Part shown: one piece after another, positions 1 to 5,129 of the stretch
Layout: each line of letters starts with the position of its first letter
Numbering within the stretch: position 1 is the first letter of the stretch
NCBI GenBank assembly: GCA_021160245.1
Contig: JAGHCW010000243.1
Location: 1-5,129 of the forward strand
Direction: 5' to 3'
Length of the DNA stretch: 5,129 nt
DNA from: a bacterium
GTDB taxonomy: Bacteria; B130-G9
The notes under the pieces: generated by a model
The model's input: only the letters and a program-made list of their open reading frames with translations
What the model was told of the DNA's origin: nothing
Databases searched by the model: none
Translations under genes and position numbers: made by a program

Positions 1-89
1 CAGCAGTATGGTCTTTCTCGACAACGTGGCTCCGCAATTTCAGGGGGAAACTGGATGCGACTGAAACGGCCTTTGTGACGCGGGCGAGC

Positions 90-132
90 AAATACGCCGC
101 CGCTTTGCCCGCCACTAAATCCGCGGCGATTT
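90..132 (+). terminator. Weak inverted repeat upstream of the protease, possible terminator of an upstream gene
   Basis: AAAT-a-CGCCGC at 90-100 can pair with GCGGCGATTT at 123-132. This gives a ten-pair stem with one bulged base and a 22-base loop. The stretch that follows is moderately T-rich (TTTGTCC, then TTCTTCTT near 150) but has no true U-tract. It could end transcription from a gene to the left or fold in the 5' leader of the protease mRNA. The long loop makes it weak, and chance pairing in GC-rich sequence is a real alternative. Confidence 0.2.
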
Positions 133-167
133 GTCCTGCTTGTCATTCGTTCTTCTTGAGCAAACCT

Positions 168-173
168 GGAGAG
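168..173 (+). promoter_or_regulatory. Ribosome binding site for the protease (decides the start at 180)
   Basis: GGAGAG lies six bases before ATG 180, a near-consensus Shine-Dalgarno at normal spacing. The codons after this ATG encode a classic signal peptide. Together these favour ATG 180 over the in-frame GTG at 75, which is preceded by 'ggccttt' and no purine-rich box. Confidence 0.75.
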
Positions 174-179
174 TACATT

Positions 180-3155
180 ATGTCAAGAGCGCATCTATGG
201 AAACTGAATTGTCTTATCTGCATCACTATCTTTGCCTGTCTTCTAGTCTGGTCATCGTCCCTCGCATACGCCGACTCTGGGGGGGGGGGCGATAATCGCG
301 TGTGGTCCGGCAAGGCACATCGCAGCAGAACGATCCTCCTAGGAAAGCACAAGCAGCGTCCCGCTCAGCCAACGCCAAAGGCTCAGATCATCGACGCGCC
401 TATTCTGTTCAGTGGCGGCGGCGCAACCGAGTCAACTCAATGGTTTGAGGTGGGTGTTAGAAGTTCCAGCACCACCTCGGTCGTGATAGTCGCGACCATA
501 ACTACGGTCCAGATCTGTCCAGCAACCGTCGGAACTCAGCTCTTCCATGAGGTCACGATCAAGGGAACAGAGAAGACAAGTTATCCTGGAGCACCACGGC
601 TTCCGGTTATTCCGCTAATAGTGGCAGTTGACCACGAACGGGAGGTGATTCTCTCCATTGAGGCAACTGGGGCAACCGTGGAGGATGATGTTCGCGTCAT
701 CCCGTCGCAACAGCTTAACGAACCGATAAGCCTCCTCGCAAACGCGTTTACGCTCGATGAAGAAATCTACAATTACGATGAATACTACCCGGACACGACC
801 GCCGTGATCAGTTCGCCAGTGATTCACCGGGGCATAAGGTGTGTGCATCTCAAGATATTTCCCATCCAATGCAATCCGACTATCTCGACAGTGAGGATGT
901 ATCAGACCATCACCGCGACGATAACTTACGGCACGATAAGCACCGTCAACACACTCGAATCAGCGCCAGAGAACGTTGATGCGATGGTCGTGGGCATCCT
1001 TGAGGAGGCGATAATCAACTTCGAGTCACTCGATCTTCAATCGACACTGCCCGAGGGCACGAGGCTTCTGGCTATCATCGCTCAAGATTATTGGAATAAC
1101 GGCGCGCTTCACAATCTACTGGACTGGCACGATTACGAGGGTTTGAAGACCAAGAGAATAATTGCCGAGAGAGAGTTCAATGTTACGACATCTAGCATCG
1201 CGTTGGCTCAAAGGGACTTAAGACACAAGCAACGCGACTGGATAAGGCAAGAGATAATGGATGAGTACTCAACAACTGACCCCTACACCGGTCAAAATAG
1301 TCTGCTTTTTGTCTTACTCGTCGGTGACGTGGATGTCTTGCCGGACGGAGACATAATCTCACAAGGACCCTCATCCACTGGCACAGTGATTGCCGATGGC
1401 AGTTTCCTCTCGTGGTTCGATTGGGACGACAAGGAATACGGATACTATGACTACCTCGGCCCTCGATGGTATCAAGGCGATGCTGGTTACTCGTTTCAGC
1501 TGGATGGAAACAGTGGAATTGATGTCCTGGTTTCCAGAATAACAGGTCAGCTCGACGGTACGAGTGAGGTGACAAGGGTAGCCAATCACTCGCTCGGATA
1601 TGCAACGTATCAGAATAACGATGTAACGGCCTCCGAGGGCTGGCCAACTACGGACTATGCGAGCGATCCCAAGCCGGCCTCTGGCTATCATTGGTCAAGT
1701 AAAGTAAACGTCGTCGGTTTCAAATACGACTCGCTGTGTGGTGGTCGCAACCTCTATTACAACGATCCTAACAATAGTGCCTATCACTGGCGGTTTGTCT
1801 GCTTTTCGCACAGACTGTGGGACATGATCAACACTCTCCCTGGCAGTCCGGCGGACGTGACGCTTATTAATGGTGAGTTTGAGAGCGAACCGACTTTGTT
1901 TGGGGTCCCGTACGGCAATGATGCGCTGCTAGACGGGCGTGACAGCCTTGATATGTACCCGTATTATTATAGGTCCTTCGAAGATGGTCGCACCGTTTCC
2001 TCAATAATGTGTCGAAGGGTAAATGGCTGGAGCGATGGATTAGGTGTGATGTTCTTTCAGGCGCACGGTCAGAAATGCATGTTTCCATGCTGGAACAAGC
2101 TCGATAGTCCACAAAAAGATGATTGTATCTACTGTTTGCAGTCATTTGTGGAGAAGCTCGGTCTCGATTGGGGCTGTCCGTGTGCGACGGGAAGCACGAC
2201 GCGCATGGACTGTACATTCCTTTGTGGCGAGGACCTCACGGTCGATCACATAGCCTCGTTGGAAAACACGTACAAGACGCCCGTGGTCATAGCCTTCTCC
2301 TGTCTAACTACGGCTCTGAAGCAAGTGGGTTCAATAGACGAGAATGATGGGTGGTGGGGTCTTCACTGGACGGACCTGGGCGCCTGGAACTATCCCGCGG
2401 AGGACGCGGAGTGCGATTGCCAGGAGCACTACGCAATTGATGGCTGCTATTCGAAGTCCGATGATGAGGACGCGTATATAGACAGGGAGGATGTACACGG
2501 ATGCCCCATTAGTGAGGAGGCAGTTAACTTGGGCGACCAGGTGGGCGGCGCGCTCGCTTGGTTCGGTACAGCCGGAGTCTATGGGCAGACGATGCCCACA
2601 CTGTTGATGCACAAAATGGTCGAGGCCATCTGGCCCAGCGCGCAGAATCAGCATTATCAACCGAGGCTAGGCGCGATTACCTGGTCGGCTATGATGACCA
2701 TGGCCGGCGAATTTCCCAAGACCTCTGGTGTAAGTCAAAACGATTTTGACAAGGTTACGCGGCAGATGATGTGGATTGGTGATTCGGCTTTGGACATCAG
2801 GACCAAATACCCAAGTTACCTCTATATCACCCCGGATCCGGAGCATCTTTACAAGGTGATTGCACAGCCTCTTGATGAGGGCGAAGAATTTACCGTCTTT
2901 ATGGGCGAGGATGTGGTTTATGACAAAGATAAAAAGTATGATCCCGCGGCATTTGCGCTCGTTACATTTGCTCATGGCGAGCGCGCTCCTGACGGCAAAA
3001 ACTGGGACTGGGAGAAGTACTGGGTCGGAATGACTGACGCCAGTGGTAAGGTGTGGATGCCAGGACTGACCATTGTTAATCCTGATCTCCTGCGAGTTGT
3101 CGCCACAAGACACAACTGCCGGCCAGCATTATTCTGGATTGATCTGAGCCCATGA
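180..3155 (+). CDS. Secreted gingipain-like cysteine protease (peptidase family C25)
   Basis: The product is a predicted 991-residue exported endopeptidase; residues are numbered from ATG 180. Residues 1-31 form a signal peptide: R3 and K8, a hydrophobic core (LICITIFACLLVW), and likely cleavage after AYA31. Residues about 120-250 resemble the C25 prodomain, with 'YPGAPRLPVIPLI' and 'IFPIQCNP'. The catalytic domain starts near residue 296. It shows the C25 landmarks 'LLVGDVDVLP' (380s), 'IDVLVSRITG' (447-456), 'FFQAHGQ' with the presumed catalytic His629, 'VVIAFSCLT' with the presumed nucleophile Cys708, 'GGALAWFGTAG' (789 on) and 'GDSALDIR' (867 on). Residues about 875-991 look like the Ig-like domain that follows C25 catalytic domains. 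His and Cys are 79 residues apart, against 33 in gingipain RgpB, because of a cysteine-rich insertion. A second insertion follows Cys708. No T9SS-type C-terminal sorting domain, LPXTG or dockerin is seen. An 11-G tract lies at codons 34-37. Cleavage specificity cannot be read from the sequence. The family call is firm and the substrate unknown. Confidence 0.9.
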   Translation: MSRAHLWKLNCLICITIFACLLVWSSSLAYADSGGGGDNRVWSGKAHRSRTILLGKHKQRPAQPTPKAQIIDAPILFSGGGATESTQWFEVGVRSSSTTSVVIVATITTVQICPATVGTQLFHEVTIKGTEKTSYPGAPRLPVIPLIVAVDHEREVILSIEATGATVEDDVRVIPSQQLNEPISLLANAFTLDEEIYNYDEYYPDTTAVISSPVIHRGIRCVHLKIFPIQCNPTISTVRMYQTITATITYGTISTVNTLESAPENVDAMVVGILEEAIINFESLDLQSTLPEGTRLLAIIAQDYWNNGALHNLLDWHDYEGLKTKRIIAEREFNVTTSSIALAQRDLRHKQRDWIRQEIMDEYSTTDPYTGQNSLLFVLLVGDVDVLPDGDIISQGPSSTGTVIADGSFLSWFDWDDKEYGYYDYLGPRWYQGDAGYSFQLDGNSGIDVLVSRITGQLDGTSEVTRVANHSLGYATYQNNDVTASEGWPTTDYASDPKPASGYHWSSKVNVVGFKYDSLCGGRNLYYNDPNNSAYHWRFVCFSHRLWDMINTLPGSPADVTLINGEFESEPTLFGVPYGNDALLDGRDSLDMYPYYYRSFEDGRTVSSIMCRRVNGWSDGLGVMFFQAHGQKCMFPCWNKLDSPQKDDCIYCLQSFVEKLGLDWGCPCATGSTTRMDCTFLCGEDLTVDHIASLENTYKTPVVIAFSCLTTALKQVGSIDENDGWWGLHWTDLGAWNYPAEDAECDCQEHYAIDGCYSKSDDEDAYIDREDVHGCPISEEAVNLGDQVGGALAWFGTAGVYGQTMPTLLMHKMVEAIWPSAQNQHYQPRLGAITWSAMMTMAGEFPKTSGVSQNDFDKVTRQMMWIGDSALDIRTKYPSYLYITPDPEHLYKVIAQPLDEGEEFTVFMGEDVVYDKDKKYDPAAFALVTFAHGERAPDGKNWDWEKYWVGMTDASGKVWMPGLTIVNPDLLRVVATRHNCRPALFWIDLSP
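279..289 (+). repeat. Eleven-base poly-G tract inside the protease coding sequence
   Basis: Eleven consecutive G encode Gly34-Gly37 (the last codon is GGC), three residues after the predicted signal-peptidase site. The length as given keeps the long frame open. With ten G the frame would meet TAG at 340-342; with twelve it would meet TAA at 293-295. Poly-G/poly-C tracts of this length are established slipped-strand phase-variation sites in, for example, Campylobacter and Neisseria. That this one varies is inference. Homopolymer sequencing or assembly error is the main alternative. Confidence 0.9.
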
Positions 3156-3164
3156 CATTATGAT

Positions 3165-3203
3165 CTCAGGGGGCGAGGCGCTTGCCTCGCCGCCCCATTT
3201 GAG
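3165..3203 (+). terminator. Strong GC-rich hairpin after the protease stop codon
   Basis: GCGAGGC (3173-3179) and GCCTCGC (3184-3190) form a perfect seven-pair stem around a GCTT loop. The stem extends outward, with GGGG (3169-3172) pairing CCCC (3193-3196) across a two-base bulge, and CTCA (3165-3168) pairing TGAG (3200-3203) across a three-base bulge. It begins nine bases after the stop codon, where a terminator would sit. It lacks a run of T after the stem, so efficient intrinsic termination is doubtful. It may instead be an attenuator or mRNA-stabilising structure between co-transcribed genes, or a dispersed palindromic element. Confidence 0.45.
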
Positions 3204-3218
3204 AACCAGGTAAATCGT

Positions 3219-3223
3219 GGAGG
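3219..3223 (+). promoter_or_regulatory. Ribosome binding site of the beta-helix gene
   Basis: GGAGG ends eight bases before ATG 3232, an optimal Shine-Dalgarno arrangement. It fixes the start of the second gene, whose first codons (MTRRLLLLSLFALLW) give a typical signal peptide. Confidence 0.85.
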
Positions 3224-3231
3224 AACCGAAA

Positions 3232-5129
3232 ATGACACGACGCTTGCTTCTGCTTTCATTATTCGCCCTGCTTTGGCCGGCATTAGTCTCGCCGGCCACC
3301 TGCTTCGGCGCGAACTACTACGTTGATGGAACTAATGGCGACGATGGCAATTCGGGAGTCTTGCCTAGTAGGTCCTGGAAGACGATCACGCATGCGCTCG
3401 ATATTGTGCATGGCTCTCCGTCATCGCCGGTGACAGTGCATCTCGCGAAAGGTGTCTATTCGGCGTCCACAAACGGCGAGACCCTCCCACTCGTGATGAG
3501 TAGCCATGTTCGGCTGTTGGGCCAGGGCCCGGAAACAACCGTCGTTGATGCGGAGTACAATGCCCACCACCTGATCCTCTGTACTGCCGTCCAGCAAGCC
3601 ATCATTGAAGGTGTTGGATTGCTCCACTCCTATCCTCTGGGGGATGAGTACAGCGAGGAGGGGGGGTGTCCGGTTATATGCGTCAGCTCATCGCTCTTAT
3701 TGCGCAACTGCGTGATAGCCGAGAACTATGCAATGCTAACCGAGGATGCCGGGGCGATTCTGTGCCGTGACTCGGATTTGACGCTTGAATCGTGTTTGAT
3801 TTCTGACAACGATGCGCATGCACGTTTCGGCCCCGGAGGCTATGGGTCCCCAGGGGCCATGAACTGCGAAGACTCCACGTTGACAATCAGGTCCTCCGTG
3901 TTCGAACGGAACCAACCCGACTCCGTCCTCTGTTTTGGTTGCGTGGTTTCGATCGAGACCTCAAGGCTATCTCAGAATCGAGGTGGGGCCATCAGGACTT
4001 GCCAATCGGCAATGACCATGATTCGTTGTGAGATCAGCGGGCACAGCAGCCACGCGGTCTCCATTGACCGCAGTTCGTTGATCATGCAGCAGTGCATCGT
4101 AGCGGACAACTCTACCCCAGTCATCCAATTTGATCGAGCAGAGGCAGTGATCGACGAATGTACAATACGCATGAACGGAATAGGGACTTCAGCATTTCTC
4201 GGTGGAAATATTCAATGCCTTAGTTCAGAGGTTACGATTAGGCGGAGTTTGATCGCGGATAACGAAGCCGGAATTGCGGCAATTCTTTATTCCACCGCCG
4301 GAGGGTGCGACATTACTTTGCCCGCTGGTTATCTCATCGTGGAAAACACGGCGATCTGCAACAACTCGTCGGATTCTGGAGCGGCGATCTATTGCGAGAA
4401 TGGTTGGGGCAGCAAACCGGAGAGAGAAGTCAAGACAGACCTTCTCTTGGTAAGAAATTGCACAATAGTTGGGAATCGTGTCAGGGCTTCATCCACCCAC
4501 GAGCCTTGCGTGATTGGCAATGGCTGGAACGTTCACTTTGAGGATAACCTAGTATGGGACAACGATGGTATCCTCTTCGATTGGGCGCCCGAATCGCCGA
4601 GCAGCGACAGGTATTTCCAGGTTAGAAACTGCTGCTTGCAGGAGGAGTTTGAGGGCGAGGGGAATGTTGTTGCCGACCCGCTGTTTGTTTCGGGGCCATT
4701 GGGCGATTATTATCTCTCGGCAATCGACGCGGGACAGGAGGCGGATAGCCCATGCATAGACGCCGGCTCAACAAGCGCCTCAATCGTCGGCATGAACAAT
4801 CTGACGACGCGGACGGACGGCGAATTCGATGCGGGCGCAGTTGACATCGGCTACCACTACTCCGCCACGCCACCGACGATCGATTGCGAGGTATCGGACG
4901 GCAGCGACGCACAGGCAAAAACCCTGGACGCACAGCCCTTCCGCCCCGGCGACACGCTCCGCGCCTTAATCACGGTCGAGAACGGTGGCCTCCCCCAATG
5001 GGTGGATATCTACGCTGCATTCATAATGCCCGACGGCACCCTCCTCTGCCTCGTCCCCGAAGGCCTCACAATGGACATCGCGCCCTATCTCTCCTCCATG
5101 CTTCTACCGCAAGGCCTGGACCCGACCTC
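3232..5129 (+). CDS. Secreted right-handed parallel beta-helix protein, 3' end beyond the window
   Basis: The frame is open for 632 codons and has no stop before the window edge, so the gene is partial. Residues 1 to about 27 are a signal peptide: R3 R4, a Leu-rich core, and cleavage somewhere in SPATCFGA. Residues 28 to about 100 match a DUF1565-like cap, with 'NYYVDGTNGDDGNSG', 'SWKTITHAL' and 'VHLAKGVYS'. Residues about 155-480 are some twelve beta-helix coils of the form 'LxLxxCxIxxNxa', for example LTLESCLISDN, LIMQQCIVADN and LLLVRNCTIVGN. A closing module follows, with 'VVADPLFV', 'DYYLSAIDAGQ', 'DSPCIDAGS' and 'DAGAVDIGYHY', common to exported beta-helix proteins of uncultured bacteria. 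From about residue 545 another domain begins ('FRPGDTLRALITVENGG', 'VDIYAAFIMPDGTLLCL'), perhaps a beta-sandwich, and is cut off. Beta-helices include pectate lyases, adhesins and passive scaffolds. No catalytic signature was recognised, so activity is unassigned. It starts 76 bases after the protease and may share its transcript. Confidence 0.88.
   Translation, partial: MTRRLLLLSLFALLWPALVSPATCFGANYYVDGTNGDDGNSGVLPSRSWKTITHALDIVHGSPSSPVTVHLAKGVYSASTNGETLPLVMSSHVRLLGQGPETTVVDAEYNAHHLILCTAVQQAIIEGVGLLHSYPLGDEYSEEGGCPVICVSSSLLLRNCVIAENYAMLTEDAGAILCRDSDLTLESCLISDNDAHARFGPGGYGSPGAMNCEDSTLTIRSSVFERNQPDSVLCFGCVVSIETSRLSQNRGGAIRTCQSAMTMIRCEISGHSSHAVSIDRSSLIMQQCIVADNSTPVIQFDRAEAVIDECTIRMNGIGTSAFLGGNIQCLSSEVTIRRSLIADNEAGIAAILYSTAGGCDITLPAGYLIVENTAICNNSSDSGAAIYCENGWGSKPEREVKTDLLLVRNCTIVGNRVRASSTHEPCVIGNGWNVHFEDNLVWDNDGILFDWAPESPSSDRYFQVRNCCLQEEFEGEGNVVADPLFVSGPLGDYYLSAIDAGQEADSPCIDAGSTSASIVGMNNLTTRTDGEFDAGAVDIGYHYSATPPTIDCEVSDGSDAQAKTLDAQPFRPGDTLRALITVENGGLPQWVDIYAAFIMPDGTLLCLVPEGLTMDIAPYLSSMLLPQGLDPT
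3694..4665 (+). repeat. Array of beta-helix coils within the second gene
   Basis: About twelve degenerate protein-level repeats cover residues about 155-478 of the beta-helix protein. Each has a short strand, an inward Cys/Ser/Asn and then 'xIxxN'. The equivalent inward positions are residues 160, 188, 221, 244, 266, 288, 310, 339, 373, 410, 439 and 467. The central four are exactly 22 residues apart, one standard turn of a right-handed helix. Wider gaps elsewhere mark loops leaving the helix. The DNA itself is not visibly repetitive, so these are old, diverged repeats. Confidence 0.8.

Larger units (their letters stand above)
1..179. other. Leader region upstream of the protease gene, no supported gene
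   Basis: No convincing complete gene is seen here. The frame of the downstream protease is open from position 3 onward without a stop, so an in-frame extension from GTG at 75 (35 extra residues) is formally possible. That extension has no signal-peptide character and would bury the obvious one that begins at 180, so it is probably non-coding. The other two forward frames end at TGA 62-64 and TGA 76-78. Either could be the last residues of an upstream gene cut by the window edge, but neither short peptide is recognisable. No promoter with both a good -35 and a good -10 box was found. Confidence 0.5.

Noticed and set aside
75-179. GTG at 75 as the true start of the protease
   Set aside because: No Shine-Dalgarno precedes it, and it would add 35 residues in front of a clear signal peptide that has its own ribosome binding site.
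205-242. Lipoprotein signal (lipobox) in the protease leader, using C20
   Set aside because: The residues before C20 are I-F-A. Phe at -2 does not fit the lipobox, and a normal AYA signal-peptidase I site follows in the right place.
1192-1691. Open frames on the minus strand inside the protease gene
   Set aside because: They are Arg/His/Pro/Ser-rich translations opposite a well-supported coding region, overlap one another in different frames, and show no domain or ribosome binding site.
3159-3164. TATGAT as a -10 box for a promoter of the second gene
   Set aside because: One mismatch to TATAAT, but no acceptable -35 lies 16-18 bases upstream (GGATTG there), and the hairpin begins immediately after it.
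3660-3666. Run of seven G in the beta-helix gene as a second phase-variation tract
   Set aside because: Seven G is short for efficient slippage and falls within what chance allows in Gly-rich, GC-moderate coding sequence. Only the 11-G tract at 279-289 is persuasive.
4622-4933. Minus-strand 103-codon frame rich in Arg and Pro
   Set aside because: It lies opposite the beta-helix closing module, whose recognisable motifs (DSPCIDAGS, GYHY) show the plus strand is coding. The Arg/Pro bias is a shadow of GC-rich codons.
1-5129. CRISPR array, tRNA, rRNA, insertion sequence or attachment site
   Set aside because: No direct repeats with spacers, tRNA-like cloverleaf, transposase reading frame or terminal inverted repeats were seen on either strand by eye.

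Overview
The window looks like bacterial DNA, probably from an uncultured, Gram-negative-type lineage with mid-range G+C. It carries two tandem genes on the + strand, and both encode large exported proteins. The pairing of a gingipain-like (family C25) protease with a right-handed beta-helix protein is the kind of content seen in several poorly cultured phyla. The beta-helix protein has a DUF1565-like start ('YYVDGTNGDDGNSG') and a 'DSPCIDAGS ... TRTDG ... DAGAVDIGYHY' ending. No rRNA, tRNA or other taxonomic marker is present, so the lineage cannot be fixed from this window.

Layout: 1-179 is a leader with no convincing gene of its own. It contains a weak inverted repeat and a ribosome binding site that places the first start at 180. 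Positions 180-3155 encode a 991-residue secreted cysteine protease. It has a signal peptide, a C25-type prodomain, a catalytic domain with a His629/Cys708 dyad and a C-terminal Ig-like domain. A 76-base gap (3156-3231) follows, holding a strong GC-rich hairpin and a good Shine-Dalgarno site. From 3232 a second gene runs off the right edge. It has a signal peptide, a DUF1565-like cap, about twelve beta-helix coils, a 'GYHY' closing module and the start of a further C-terminal beta-type domain.

The most notable signal is an uninterrupted run of eleven G at 279-289, just after the signal-peptide cleavage region of the protease gene. Gain or loss of one G would end translation almost at once (stops at 293-295 or 340-342). 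The tract is therefore placed as an ON/OFF slipped-strand switch would be, although homopolymer sequencing error must be excluded. The protease also has two unusual cysteine-rich insertions flanking its catalytic cysteine. The second gene shows a regular 22-residue coil with stacked cysteines, and a jump in G+C over its last 300 bases.

How the two proteins cooperate is not shown by the sequence. Both are predicted to leave the cytoplasm, they share a strand and lie close together. A surface or extracellular role (protein degradation or maturation beside a binding or carbohydrate-active beta-helix) is a reasonable inference only.
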